Positions 11,564 to 21,330 are shown, counted from the first letter of the stretch. The stretch is DNA of 64,000 nucleotides from Pirellulaceae bacterium (GCA_026004795.1 BPJV01000001.1:907501-971500); one strand, 5' to 3'. Numbers and translations: made by a program. Notes: generated by a model not told the origin, from the sequence alone.

Positions 11564-12298
11564 ATGACAGTTCCACATTCATCGCAGACGCCAGAACAAG
11601 AGAAGCTTGAGTTGTGTCAACAGCGGATCGGATACCGATTTCGCGATCTATCCTTACTGCGCGCGGCTTTGACGCACGCATCAGGAGCGTCAACTCGACT
11701 GGCATCAAACGAGCGATTAGAGTTCTTGGGGGATTCAATTCTGGGTTTCACCATTTGTGAGATCCTTTTTCGCACCCATACCGAGTATTTGGAGGGCGAG
11801 CTCACGCAGATCAAGTCGGCAGTTGTTAGTCGGCGAGTCTGTGCGCGGGTCAGCCGTCGATTGGGGTTGGGGGACTGCTTGATCCTGGGGAAAGGGATGC
11901 AGCAGTCGGCCGGTGTTCCGCGAAGTCTGTTGGCGGACGTGTACGAAGCGATTATTGCGGCCGTTTACCTCGATGCCGGAATCGACATCGCGAAGGAGTT
12001 CATACTGCGCACGCTAGGTGAAGATCTTCAACAGGCCGTTTTAGGGCACTCGATAGGCAACTACAAGTCGTCTTTACAGCAGCTTGCCCAGCGGGAACAC
12101 GGCGTAGCTCCCACCTATCGTCTGATGGAAGAACGAGGTCCGGATCACTCGAAGATGTTTTGCATTGCGGCCGAGATAGGTGGGCGGCGATTCTCCCCGG
12201 CGTGGGGGCGCACGAAGAAGGATGCCGAGCAACGGGCCGCTGGCAATGCATTGGCTGAAATGCGTGGTGAACCAGCTCCTTATAAGGATGCACGCTGA
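11564..12298 (+). CDS. rnc: Ribonuclease III
   Basis: A double-stranded-RNA endonuclease for rRNA and mRNA processing. It has 244 residues from the ATG at 11564, which has an AGGGCAGG ribosome-binding site just upstream. The catalytic signature NERLEFLGDSILG lies near residues 48-60, and the second acidic site is in LLADVYEAIIAAVYLD (about 125-140). The dsRNA-binding domain runs from about 165 to 235 and includes NYKSSLQQLAQ and the C-terminal KKDAEQRAAGNALAE helix. Length and domains are normal for bacterial RNase III. A longer open frame reaches upstream but would add 152 unrelated residues, so the internal ATG is taken. Confidence 0.96.
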   Translation: MTVPHSSQTPEQEKLELCQQRIGYRFRDLSLLRAALTHASGASTRLASNERLEFLGDSILGFTICEILFRTHTEYLEGELTQIKSAVVSRRVCARVSRRLGLGDCLILGKGMQQSAGVPRSLLADVYEAIIAAVYLDAGIDIAKEFILRTLGEDLQQAVLGHSIGNYKSSLQQLAQREHGVAPTYRLMEERGPDHSKMFCIAAEIGGRRFSPAWGRTKKDAEQRAAGNALAEMRGEPAPYKDAR

Positions 12299-12409
12299 TC
12301 AGAGCGAGCCAGGCATGGCTCGACGCGGGGTAAGGCGGCTGGGTTGACGAGCAGGTTGTTGTCGGCCAGGAAACGATCGATCTCTGGGGGCCAGATCGTC
12401 GCTAGTGTC

Positions 12410-12447
12410 AAAAAAACGAGGCATTGCACAGAGAGTGCAATGCCTCG
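12410..12447 (-). terminator. Rho-independent terminator for the Gfo/Idh gene
   Basis: A perfect 12-bp stem (12417-12428 with 12436-12447) has a 7-nt loop and is followed, reading the minus strand, by a run of seven T residues (the A run at 12410-12416). It lies 48 bp past the stop of the minus-strand oxidoreductase gene. Confidence 0.92.
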
Positions 12448-12495
12448 TGGGAAATCTAGCCGCAATGTGGGTAGAAGCCCCAGTTGCAGAGCCAA

Positions 12496-14043
12496 CTACA
12501 CCTGATCTGGAGTGGGCACACGGAATTCCTCGCGGTACTCTCGGGTCAACCAGGTGTTGGCTTCCTCCGAGTTGGTGAACCGTTCGCTCTGAGGATCGAA
12601 CTGCAAGTGCGGACCGAGCGACAACGGATATTGCTTCAAGTCGACGCCGTTGGCCTCCAAGTGTGCTACCGTGCGTTGGAGCGTTGCTTGGTTGTCATCG
12701 AGGCTCTTGATCTTCGCCAGTTCGCGAGCCAATTCGTCGACCGAAACATGGTGCTTTTCACCCACATAGTAGGAGATGTTGCCAAGGTGGCTGATGGCCG
12801 CCGAGAGGTGCCCTTCCCAGGCATCGGCATGCAAAAGTTCGGGGGCACGGCCGCGCACGGCAGCGAGAAAGTTGCTGAAGTGCGCGGTATTCAGATTGCC
12901 CCCCACACGAAACTCCTTGATGACGTTGAAGTCCTTGTCGAATACATCGCAAGCGTTATACGATTTTTGCACGACGTATCCTTCCGTGCCATAGAAGACA
13001 ACGCCGATCTTGTTGCCCCGCGTCGAACCGAATAACCGGTTGAGTTCTTCGTCGGCAGAATTGTCGACACTTAATCCACGTGTTTCAAAGACAATGCACT
13101 TGTCGCCATAGTCGTAGATGGAGACCTCGGTGTTGGCCGTGTCGCCGGCGTCGACGTAGTTGGGGTCTTTCATCTCCACCTGGTAGCCAAGACGACCACC
13201 GTAGGTGATCACGCTATTGGGATGGCGATTCAGCCCCAATCCCCAGCGGGCGATGTCGGTTTGGTGCGGGCCTTGGTTCCCCAAGTCGCCATTGCCGTAG
13301 TGCCGTTGCCAGTGCCAGTCGTAATGAAAATTCGGGCGGGTCAATCGCGGCGTGGTGTAGGTCGCCGGACCACTCCAGAGATGGAAATCGACCCCGGCCG
13401 GAATGGCATAATCCCCCAGCGGTCCAATCGCTTTGCGCCGTTTGTAGCACAAGCCACGGGCGAACTTGACCTCGCCGATACCGCCGTTCTGCACGAACTC
13501 AACCGCATCCCGCACGGCCTGACTGCTGCGGCATTGCGTGCCCACCTGGCACACCCGATTGTATTTGCGCGCCGTGGCTACCAACGACGAGCCTTCCAAA
13601 ATGTTGTGCGATACCGGTTTCTCGACGTACACATCCTTGCCGGCTTGCATGGCCCAGATTGCTGCCAAGGTGTGCCAATGGTTCGGCGTGGCGATTGTTA
13701 CCACATCGACGGTCTTGTCATCGATCACCCGGCGCAAGTCCTGCACCATTTGAGGACGCTTGCCTTGCTGTTCTCCGACGGCATCGGCGCGCTTGTTACC
13801 GACTCCACTATCGACATCGCAGATGTAGGTGATCGTCGCGCCATCGGCCCGGAGCATCTCTTCGATATGAGAGCCCCCGCGGCCATTGACACCCAGGATC
13901 GCGACATTGACTTGCGACAGGGCGGAATTGCCTTCCGCCGGTTGCTCTTGGGAGTGGACGCCATAGGTCGGGAGCATGGCTGCGGATGTGCCCCCGGCTA
14001 CCACGGAACGACGAAGGAACGATCGACGTGATTGTTTGGTCAT
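12496..14043 (-). CDS. Tat-exported Gfo/Idh/MocA family oxidoreductase
   Basis: An NAD(P)-dependent oxidoreductase of the Gfo/Idh/MocA family, 515 residues. The N-terminus has a twin-arginine signal (RRSFLRRS, about 5-12) followed by a hydrophobic stretch, so it is exported folded with its cofactor. The Rossmann domain has VAILGVNGRGGSH, and the EKP motif of the family is present in VYVEKPVSHN. The C-terminal part is the alpha/beta substrate domain. Planctomycetes carry many paralogues of this type, thought to act on sugars or inositol-like compounds; the substrate cannot be named. Two starts lie in frame: the ATG at 14043 has GGAGAA 6 nt upstream and is preferred over the ATG at 14055, whose codons overlap that site. 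A strong terminator follows the gene. Confidence 0.92.
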   Translation of the reverse strand: MTKQSRRSFLRRSVVAGGTSAAMLPTYGVHSQEQPAEGNSALSQVNVAILGVNGRGGSHIEEMLRADGATITYICDVDSGVGNKRADAVGEQQGKRPQMVQDLRRVIDDKTVDVVTIATPNHWHTLAAIWAMQAGKDVYVEKPVSHNILEGSSLVATARKYNRVCQVGTQCRSSQAVRDAVEFVQNGGIGEVKFARGLCYKRRKAIGPLGDYAIPAGVDFHLWSGPATYTTPRLTRPNFHYDWHWQRHYGNGDLGNQGPHQTDIARWGLGLNRHPNSVITYGGRLGYQVEMKDPNYVDAGDTANTEVSIYDYGDKCIVFETRGLSVDNSADEELNRLFGSTRGNKIGVVFYGTEGYVVQKSYNACDVFDKDFNVIKEFRVGGNLNTAHFSNFLAAVRGRAPELLHADAWEGHLSAAISHLGNISYYVGEKHHVSVDELARELAKIKSLDDNQATLQRTVAHLEANGVDLKQYPLSLGPHLQFDPQSERFTNSEEANTWLTREYREEFRVPTPDQV

Positions 14044-14297
14044 TGTGTTCTCCATGTACTATCGACTGATATGAGTGCGTACGTTGAACCAGCCCATGAA
14101 ACTCTGGGACGTCACGACGGTGGGCTCAGCTTGTCCAGCCCCTGTGGCCACCACCACGGCGCGTTATCGCTGTTTCCACCGTTTCCTCGAATGGTGCCGT
14201 GTCTGCCGACACCTGCTTCTCGGCTCCATAGGACTCCCTCATCTTCTTGGCTGCTAGTCCAGGTGGTTGTCGACAGCAACGAGGAAAAGTCGTTAGG

Positions 14298-15011
14298 ATG
14301 AGCCACGAGAAACAGTCCAATGTTACACGAAACTACAGCATAGGAAAAAAAACGGCCGTGCGGAAGCAAGAGAGGGCAAAAAAAATTGCCCAACGATTGG
14401 CAGAGCTCTATCCTAACCCCGCCATTCCACTGGCGCATCGAGATCCGTATACCCTCCTGGTGGCGGTGGTGCTCAGCGCACAATGTACCGATGCGATGGT
14501 CAATCGAGTGACGCCGGAATTGTGGAAGCTGGCCGACAACCCTTGCGACATGGCTCGGCAGAGCGAAGAGGATATCTTACGGATCATTCGTCCGGTCGGC
14601 TTGGCCCCACGAAAAGCCAAAGCGATCAAGGAACTGTCAAGAATTCTCTGCGAACAATATGGCGGCAAGGTCCCAGACGACATGGAAGCCCTTGAGCGGC
14701 TGCCCGGCGTGGGGCATAAGACGGCAAGTGTCGTCATGGCCCAAGCGTTCGGCCAGCCAGCTTTCCCCGTGGACACGCACATTCACCGATTGGCCCAGCG
14801 GTGGAAATTGACCAGTGGGAAAAACGTGCGGCAGACCGAGGAGGACTTGAAGCGACTGTTTCCCCCCGAGCAGTGGAATCCATTGCATTTGCGAATGATT
14901 TATTATGGCAGGGAACACTGTACGGCGCGGGGATGTGACGGGCGGCAGTGTCTCCTCTGCCGGGAATTGTTTCCCTCACGCCGTCACCCGGTGTCCGTGC
15001 GCAGAGCCTGA
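14298..15011 (+). CDS. nth: Endonuclease III-like DNA glycosylase/AP lyase
   Basis: A base-excision repair glycosylase that removes oxidised pyrimidines and cleaves AP sites; 237 residues from the ATG at 14298. The helix-hairpin-helix LPGVGHKTASVV contains the catalytic lysine, and VDTHIHR carries the catalytic aspartate. The C-terminal cysteines read C-x4-C-x4-C-x2-C (in HCTARGCDGRQCLLC) instead of the usual C-x6-C-x2-C-x5-C of the 4Fe-4S loop, so cluster binding is uncertain although four cysteines are present. The start has only a weak AGGA-like site. A frame starting 51 bp upstream is open but adds nothing recognisable. Confidence 0.93.
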   Translation: MSHEKQSNVTRNYSIGKKTAVRKQERAKKIAQRLAELYPNPAIPLAHRDPYTLLVAVVLSAQCTDAMVNRVTPELWKLADNPCDMARQSEEDILRIIRPVGLAPRKAKAIKELSRILCEQYGGKVPDDMEALERLPGVGHKTASVVMAQAFGQPAFPVDTHIHRLAQRWKLTSGKNVRQTEEDLKRLFPPEQWNPLHLRMIYYGREHCTARGCDGRQCLLCRELFPSRRHPVSVRRA

Positions 15012-15080
15012 TCGCTTGGGTGCCGGTAGGGGCAGTTTGTCGACGGCGAGCGGATTTCTCAACTTGAGAGGTATCGAAGC

Positions 15081-16454
15081 ATGCTCCCAGCCGAGGTGAC
15101 CTGCGACAGGGAGGGGGCCTGCGCCCGGCGGCGGGGGACAAGATGGGTGGTCGGGGCCATCCTTGCTATCGCCTTTTTGCTGCGGGTCGGCGGTGCCGTT
15201 TACTGGCAGCAACAAGCGGATCGGGAAGGACGCCTATTTCGTTGGGGAGACAGCCACAGCTATTGGGTACTGGCGGGACAGGTGGCGCGAGGCGAGCCCT
15301 ATCAGTACGGTAGTCCCCATGCGCAAATATTTCGCGCCCCGTTGTATCCCATCTTTTTGGCGCCGTTCACCTTGATCTCGGACCAGCGCGCTGGAGTAAT
15401 CGCCGCTCGATTGGCCGGTGCCGTCGTGGGATCGTTGATGCTCCTTATCCTCATGGAGTTGGCGCGTCGCGTGCATCGTGCGAGGGGGCCAGTGATCCCC
15501 GTGGTGGTGGGGGGGATGGGGGCTGTGTACCCGGCGGCCATTGGGATGAGCGTGATGGTGCTCAGTGAAGCCCTGTTCATGCCATGGATGCTTTTGTATC
15601 TCCTGGGTTGGTTGCGCAGTTGGCAGGCCCTGACGCCACGAAGCCGATATCGGTGGGCCTTGCTGACCGGAGTTTTTTGGGGATTGGGCGTGTTGACACG
15701 TCCCAGTTGGTTGCTGTTCCCAGTCATGCATGGGGCGGTTGGCCTGCTGGGAGGGCCGTCGCGTCGTCGGCAGCTCGCCTTATTTGCTGTCATCTGCTCC
15801 ACGTTCTCGATCACCATGATGCCGTGGTGGGTTCGCAACTATCGGGTAGCTGGTAGGTTTGTCCCGACGACGTTGCAAGTGGGGCCGAGCCTGTATGACG
15901 GGCTCCATCCAGGGGCCACGGGAGCCAGTGATGAGGGAATGGAGTTCATGCGTCGGCTGTACGCTGCCGAGGTGGGCCGGCAGGAGAACGTCGGGGACAA
16001 AGCGAGGGATACCCTTGAATATCGATTGAACCGGCGTGCTATGCATGAAGCGCTTCGTTGGGCTCGCCAGAATCCGCGAGAGGTACTACGGCTGGCGATC
16101 CTAAAGTTCCGTCGCACCTGGGCGTGGTGGCCTGAGGGTGGGGAGATCGGGGCGGCGCCTGTTGGCTTAGTCCTGTCGGTGGCCAGTTTTGCTGTGTTGC
16201 TGTTAGCCATCATCGAGTCCTTGCTGGCGGTGCGCCAATGGCATTGGGGCTATACGCTGTGCTGGTTGCCTTGTATTTACTTCACCGCGCTGCACATGGT
16301 ATTTGTAGGGTCTGTTCGCTATCGAGAGCCGGCCGTAGTCGTTCTGATGGTGCTGGCAGGAGGCTGTGTCGCGCGCGGCTATCGATGGGTCATCGATTGG
16401 ATGCAAGGAAGTTCCATTGCCGATTCCCCCTCCAGGAGAGAAACCGAGGTCTAA
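15081..16454 (+). CDS. Membrane glycosyltransferase, GT-C / ArnT-PMT like
   Basis: A polytopic membrane protein of 457 residues with about ten hydrophobic segments. The first extracytoplasmic loop contains RWGDSHSYW, whose Asp fits the catalytic acid of GT-C enzymes such as ArnT and the GT39/GT83 families, and APLYPIFLAPF marks the next helix, as in that superfamily. These enzymes transfer a sugar from a polyprenyl-phosphate donor to lipid or protein outside the inner membrane. Donor and acceptor are not predictable. The gene is followed at once by the large AsmA-like gene on the same strand, so the two may be co-transcribed. Confidence 0.75.
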   Translation: MLPAEVTCDREGACARRRGTRWVVGAILAIAFLLRVGGAVYWQQQADREGRLFRWGDSHSYWVLAGQVARGEPYQYGSPHAQIFRAPLYPIFLAPFTLISDQRAGVIAARLAGAVVGSLMLLILMELARRVHRARGPVIPVVVGGMGAVYPAAIGMSVMVLSEALFMPWMLLYLLGWLRSWQALTPRSRYRWALLTGVFWGLGVLTRPSWLLFPVMHGAVGLLGGPSRRRQLALFAVICSTFSITMMPWWVRNYRVAGRFVPTTLQVGPSLYDGLHPGATGASDEGMEFMRRLYAAEVGRQENVGDKARDTLEYRLNRRAMHEALRWARQNPREVLRLAILKFRRTWAWWPEGGEIGAAPVGLVLSVASFAVLLLAIIESLLAVRQWHWGYTLCWLPCIYFTALHMVFVGSVRYREPAVVVLMVLAGGCVARGYRWVIDWMQGSSIADSPSRRETEV

Positions 16455-16497
16455 GCGGCCGCCTGCGCGATCACGGCGAGGTTGCCTTGGTGACGTT

Positions 16498-19400
16498 GTG
16501 TCACCATCCTTAGCGAGCCGGAGATCGGTCAGGCACTCCCGCTGCCGTCGCGGTGGAGCGGCGAAGATCGCGATTGCCAGTCTGGTATTGCTTGCCACCG
16601 GGTTGACGACGATGGTGGCTTGGGATCGCTATCAGCGGCAGTTGCGCCGGTTGATCGCCGTGGAGATGAACGAGCTATTTCCTGCAGCGCGGGTAACCAT
16701 TGAGCGATGCCTTCAGGACTCCTCGGGCACGATAACGCTGGTAGGAGTGCGGTTCGTCGACCGCGGAGGCGGTAGAGAGTTGTTGTGGTGCGAACGGGTG
16801 GAGGTGCGTGGGGCTCTCTCGGTGGCCGATTGGTTCCAAGCAGGAGTGCGCGTTGAGCAGGTCGACCTGCACGGAATGCGGGTGACGATATGGCCGACAG
16901 CCGAAGGAGACTGGTCATGGGATCATTTGCGGCCTCGCGTTGATCCGCGGCGTCGGCCACCGACGATTCAAGTTCATCACGGGGCCCTGCATTTATTGCA
17001 GTCATCGGCCGAGGGAGCGCCTGCGGTCGCCTTGCATAATCTCCGAGGAACGTTCCGGCCGCACGCGGCGGTTTCCGCCCAGCCCAGTGCCGTGGGGGCG
17101 AGGACCGGAATCACGCTGCGCACCGATTCGGAAGGCCCTCCGAAGAGCGAGACTGGGCAGGAGGTTGGAGGAGTGAATGGTGGGCAGGTCAGTCCATTGG
17201 GACCGGCTGAACGGTGGTTGCCCGAGTTGATTCAACTCAGGGAACGATTGGCCCCCCAAACCGCTGGTCCGACCGTCTACCAGTGGAATCTTCAGGGACG
17301 CGGGGCCGGGTGGCTCGATAGAATCGAGCTGGTGGGTAGTTGCGAGATCGGCAGTGAACGCTGGGAAGTTGCCGGTAGGTTTCAGAATCTGGATTTCGAG
17401 GTAGCCCTCCTTGATCGCTTGCCGCCGAACCTGGTGGCGCGGGTGGCCCAACTGCGCGGGCTCCAAGGTGCCGTGTCGGGCACGTTCGAAATGCAGTCGG
17501 ACGGCGACACGATTCGTTCGCGGATCAGCGGAGCGGTCAGCGCCGGGGCGCTGCGCGACCGGCGAATGCCCTATCCGCTGGAGGACCTGGAATGTCAATT
17601 CTCCTGGATCGATGGAAACATCCAGTTGCGCAACCTGCGCGCCCGCAGTGGAGCCGCGGCCTTCGAGGTGAATGCTGATCTGACCGGTCTATCGACGCGC
17701 AGTCCCATGATCGTTTTGGCCACCGTTGAGCATCTTCCGCTCGATAGTCGACTTTATCATGCCTTGCCGGCATCGATCCGTGAGGTATGGGACCGACTCG
17801 AATTGGCTGGTGCTGTCAGTGGTCAAGTCGAATTGCAGTTCGATGGTCATCGATGGCGACCGGCGGTGAGTCTGCAATGCGAAGCGGTATCGATGCGGCC
17901 GTGGCTGTTCCCCTACCCGCTGACCGACATTCGTGGCAACGTTACCTTTCGCGACGATCACGCGGCGGGGTACGACCTGAGTGGCCGTGCGGGCGGTCAA
18001 CCTGTTTTCGGTCAGTTCTCGTTGCGGCGAACAGGTACCCAGTGGACTGGTAGGCTGGCCTGTAATACGGCTGGTGGCGTGGCGATCGATGAACGATTGA
18101 TGGCCGCGCTGACGCCTGCGGGAAGATTGATGTCCGATGCCGAGGCGTTCGTGCGCTCGCTCAACGCCAGCGGCAAGGTGCGTGTGCACCGCGCGGAGTT
18201 CTACCGCCAGGATGTCGAGGACGTCTGGCATCGCAGCATCGACTTGTTTGTACATGACGGCAAGGTTGCCTACGACCATTTCCGCTATCCCATCTACAAC
18301 ATTCGGGGACGGGTGATCGCCCAAGACGATCATTGGTGGCTCGACGGATTCGAGGGCAGCAACGATACCGGACGGATCCAGTGCCGCGGAGATTGGTTCG
18401 CATCCAAACAAGGCTGCGGACCGATGCAGTTGCAGTTTCACGCTTATGCCGTTCCCGTGGAAGAAGAGCTGAAGAAAGCGTTGCCTTCCGATGCCCAATT
18501 CGTGTGGGAGGAACTACAGCCCAGTGGAGCGATCGACGAAATCCACCTGGTCTTGACCAAGTCTGCTGCCGAAGCGTCGTTGGGCGTCGTGGTGGAAATC
18601 CGCGAAGATCGTTCGACGAACGCTGCTACTGGTCGCTCCTTGCGCGTGCGACCGAAGTCATTTCCCTATTGGCTCACCGATGTGGATTGTCGGATCACCT
18701 ATCGTCCGGGAGAAGTGGTAATCGAGCATGCCGAAGGAGGGAATGGACCGACCAGAATTGCCTTGACGGGGAAATGTCATCCGAATGCCGCGGGGCGGTG
18801 GAAGGCCGAGGTCCAGTGGCTGCCGCAAACCCGTTTGCATGTCGGCAGCGAATTGTTAAAAGCGCTGCCGCAGTCCATTCGTGAAACACTGGTCAAGGCG
18901 GAGTTTCGTGGCCCGGTGCACGTGCTGGGGACCAGCGAGATTACGTTCGCCAACGAAGAGAATGAGCAGCTGGAGACGGCCTGGGATTGCAAAATGGCCA
19001 TCGAGGACGGACAGCTCGCCGATGGGACGACCGTGGGGGCGATGCGCGGTACGGTGTGGATGCGAGGGGTGAGCAACGCAGCCACGATCCGCGCTTCGGG
19101 CTTCCTGGCTATGGATGCTTTAGAGTTCTTGGGGATTCCGATTACACGACTTAACGGTCCCTTTGCCATCGTGGGAAGTAATCTTTATTTCGGTTCACGA
19201 GTCGTGGACGTGCTGCCGCCGGTGGATCGCCAATTGGCCACCGATTTGACCGCGCATGCGTTGTCGGGGCAGGTTGCCCTCAGCGGTCACTCGCGGTTGG
19301 ACATCGGCAAACTCTACCTGGATGGGACACTCCAAGGTGCCCGGTTAAGCCTCTTACTGCAGGATCTGGGGGTGCTCCACAGCGATGTCGAGGCGATCTG

Positions 19401-19908
19401 CGATGCAGAGGTCCATTTTGCTGGCGTGCCTTGGAATCCACATACGTATGATGGGAATGGGCGGGTCGCCCTCCGTGATGCTCGGCTGTATCAACTGCCA
19501 TTCATGATGCGCCTGCTGCGCGCTGCTTCGGTTGATCCCGATGACAACACGGCCTTCGATACGGCAGAGATTCGCTTTGCCATCGACGGCGATCGCATCC
19601 CGTTGCAAGTCGCCTGCGAGGGAGACGTGCTGCGTCTGCGCGGCGATGGCATGACCAATCTACGCCGTGAAATCAGTTTGGACCTCTACTCCTACGTGGG
19701 GCGTCGACTGCCAGGGGCTGATGCCCTGACACCTGTCCTTCCCGATTCCCGATTCGCCACTTTCATGTTGATTCAAGTAGGGGGAACGTTGGATAATCCA
19801 ACCATGCAACGGAAACCATTTCCTCAAATCGAAGCGACGTTCCAGCAAATCTTCCCCGAACTGGCCGAACAGCGGCGTCGCCAGCCGATGTTGCCGTGGA
19901 GACGCTGA
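16498..19908 (+). CDS. Large AsmA-like envelope protein
   Basis: About 1,136 residues from a GTG at 16498. The start is uncertain: an in-frame start at 16366 would overlap the previous gene by 88 bp and is disfavoured. One N-terminal transmembrane helix (AKIAIASLVLLATGL) anchors a long, beta-rich periplasmic part, and the last 250 residues match the AsmA C-terminal-like region (LSGHSRLDIGKLYLDG onwards). AsmA/TamB/YhdP-type proteins form long hydrophobic grooves that carry phospholipids between membranes or help outer-membrane assembly. The middle shows repeats of the motif PYPLTDI/PYWLTDV/PYPLEDL about every 200-300 residues, suggesting duplicated beta-groove units. The gene follows a glycosyltransferase, consistent with an envelope role. 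Confidence 0.75.
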   Translation: MSPSLASRRSVRHSRCRRGGAAKIAIASLVLLATGLTTMVAWDRYQRQLRRLIAVEMNELFPAARVTIERCLQDSSGTITLVGVRFVDRGGGRELLWCERVEVRGALSVADWFQAGVRVEQVDLHGMRVTIWPTAEGDWSWDHLRPRVDPRRRPPTIQVHHGALHLLQSSAEGAPAVALHNLRGTFRPHAAVSAQPSAVGARTGITLRTDSEGPPKSETGQEVGGVNGGQVSPLGPAERWLPELIQLRERLAPQTAGPTVYQWNLQGRGAGWLDRIELVGSCEIGSERWEVAGRFQNLDFEVALLDRLPPNLVARVAQLRGLQGAVSGTFEMQSDGDTIRSRISGAVSAGALRDRRMPYPLEDLECQFSWIDGNIQLRNLRARSGAAAFEVNADLTGLSTRSPMIVLATVEHLPLDSRLYHALPASIREVWDRLELAGAVSGQVELQFDGHRWRPAVSLQCEAVSMRPWLFPYPLTDIRGNVTFRDDHAAGYDLSGRAGGQPVFGQFSLRRTGTQWTGRLACNTAGGVAIDERLMAALTPAGRLMSDAEAFVRSLNASGKVRVHRAEFYRQDVEDVWHRSIDLFVHDGKVAYDHFRYPIYNIRGRVIAQDDHWWLDGFEGSNDTGRIQCRGDWFASKQGCGPMQLQFHAYAVPVEEELKKALPSDAQFVWEELQPSGAIDEIHLVLTKSAAEASLGVVVEIREDRSTNAATGRSLRVRPKSFPYWLTDVDCRITYRPGEVVIEHAEGGNGPTRIALTGKCHPNAAGRWKAEVQWLPQTRLHVGSELLKALPQSIRETLVKAEFRGPVHVLGTSEITFANEENEQLETAWDCKMAIEDGQLADGTTVGAMRGTVWMRGVSNAATIRASGFLAMDALEFLGIPITRLNGPFAIVGSNLYFGSRVVDVLPPVDRQLATDLTAHALSGQVALSGHSRLDIGKLYLDGTLQGARLSLLLQDLGVLHSDVEAICDAEVHFAGVPWNPHTYDGNGRVALRDARLYQLPFMMRLLRAASVDPDDNTAFDTAEIRFAIDGDRIPLQVACEGDVLRLRGDGMTNLRREISLDLYSYVGRRLPGADALTPVLPDSRFATFMLIQVGGTLDNPTMQRKPFPQIEATFQQIFPELAEQRRRQPMLPWRR

Positions 19909-20038
19909 ACGGCGCCAGGCAAGTGGAGGGAGGAAGGACGCGAACTGACCAGTGAAGAGGCCTGGCGAGATGGTGTCGGTGCCGTTTCCCCCGGGGTAGG
20001 ACGGGAATCTGTCGACGTTTCGGGCACAAGGAGTGTTG

Positions 20039-20356
20039 ATGATGCAAATTCCTCCGGCAAGTTCCGCTGCCGCCACCGGTGGCATCGTGTCCCAAAGTGG
20101 AACCAAGCAGGCGACCAAAGGGGACGCAGAACCCCATTCCCCATCCCCGTCCCACTCCTCCGCGGCGGAGAACGTCGAGCATGCGGAGGCATCCCATGCG
20201 GATCGAGATGCCCAGGGGCAAGGCGATGGATTGGGAGAACGTCGTCGCGACGGGAAGGATGAGACGCCAGATGCGAATCCGCAGGGGCAGACCGAGGCGA
20301 ACCGAGCGCCCGATCTCCCCGGCCAGCCGCCCAGTCAGCTCGATATCCTCGGTTGA
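20039..20356 (+). CDS. Small hydrophilic, probably disordered hypothetical protein
   Basis: About 105 residues from the ATG at 20039 (another ATG follows at 20042), with AAGGAG at 20028-20033 as a clear ribosome-binding site. There is no signal peptide or hydrophobic segment. The protein is rich in Ala, Ser, Pro, Gln, Asp and Glu, with a central DRDAQGQGDG and a C-terminal QLDILG. It is reminiscent of small planctomycete proteins that have a DRDADG-like centre and a LDLxG end, but I could not confirm this. A longer open frame lies on the opposite strand; its composition is that of a shadow. The gene sits between the AsmA-like gene and dapF on the same strand. Function unknown. Confidence 0.6.
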   Translation: MMQIPPASSAAATGGIVSQSGTKQATKGDAEPHSPSPSHSSAAENVEHAEASHADRDAQGQGDGLGERRRDGKDETPDANPQGQTEANRAPDLPGQPPSQLDILG

Positions 20357-20465
20357 CCGAATGGCAAACACAGGCGACAACAATCGCGTCGAATCGCTTA
20401 TGGAATGATGAACGATAGGCGACCGGACCGGAGATGCGAACCTCCTTTTCCCTGTGGTTGACAAT

Positions 20466-21302
20466 ATGCAGTTCACCAAAATGCACGGTGCGGGCAACGA
20501 TTATGTGTACGTCGATTGCTTCCGCGAAACACTGCCCGAAGCGCCCGAGGTGTTGGCGCCCCGAATTGCTCATCGACGGTTCGGGGTGGGGGGCGATGGC
20601 TTGATCTTGATCGAACCATCAGAGAAAGCCGATGCGCGGATGCGCATGTTCAATGCCGATGGTAGTCAGGCGGAGATGTGTGGAAACGGTCTGCGGTGCG
20701 TTGCCAAGTATGTTTACGATCATGGGATAGCACGGCGAGAAGAACTGCGGATCGAGACCGGTGCCGGGGTGTTGACCGTCCAGGTACATCCGGTCGCGGG
20801 AAAGGTGCAACGAGTAACGGTCGATATGGGACCGCCCATCTTGGAGGCCGGGCGTATCCCGACGACTTTGGCCGAGGATCGAGCGATTGCCGTCCCCTGC
20901 CAGTTCGGCGGCCGGTCCTTCGAGGCGACGTGTGTCTCCATGGGCAATCCTCACTGCGTCTTCTTCGTCCCCGAGGCGACCGATGACCTTGTCCTGCAGA
21001 TAGGTCCTCTGGTGGAACAGGACCGGCGGTTTCCGCAGCGTACCAATGTCGAGTTCGTGGAGGTGCTCAGCCCCACGCGTCTTCGGCAGCGCACCTGGGA
21101 ACGCGGTTCAGGAGAAACCTGGGCATGTGGTACTGGGGCCAGCGCGGTCTGTGTGGCCGGTGTGTTGACCGGGCGCAGCGAGCGCCGGGTCTCCATCGAG
21201 CTACTAGGGGGTACCTTGGAGCTGCATTGGGACGAGGCGACCGACCACGTGTGGATGACCGGACCAGCGGTGGAGGTGTTCCACGGGGAGTGGCCGGATT
21301 GA
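20466..21302 (+). CDS. dapF: Diaminopimelate epimerase
   Basis: Converts LL- to meso-diaminopimelate in lysine and peptidoglycan synthesis. It has 278 residues from the ATG at 20466; the [17 protein letters not shown] start is the classical N-terminus. The two catalytic cysteines are visible in [10 protein letters not shown] (about 75) and WACGTGASA (about 218), each in its conserved context. An upstream GTG at 20454 would add four residues only. The meso-DAP route matters because it bears on the question of whether planctomycetes make peptidoglycan. Confidence 0.97.
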   Translation: MQFTKMHGAGNDYVYVDCFRETLPEAPEVLAPRIAHRRFGVGGDGLILIEPSEKADARMRMFNADGSQAEMCGNGLRCVAKYVYDHGIARREELRIETGAGVLTVQVHPVAGKVQRVTVDMGPPILEAGRIPTTLAEDRAIAVPCQFGGRSFEATCVSMGNPHCVFFVPEATDDLVLQIGPLVEQDRRFPQRTNVEFVEVLSPTRLRQRTWERGSGETWACGTGASAVCVAGVLTGRSERRVSIELLGGTLELHWDEATDHVWMTGPAVEVFHGEWPD

Positions 21303-21330
21303 TTCTCTCTTCAGGGCAGGTTGGTTATCG

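Noticed and set aside
19763-20573. Two long minus-strand frames opposite the small disordered protein and the dapF start
   Set aside because: They overlap the sigma-70-like composition of the opposite coding strand and have no signal of their own; the plus-strand reading has a clear ribosome-binding site.
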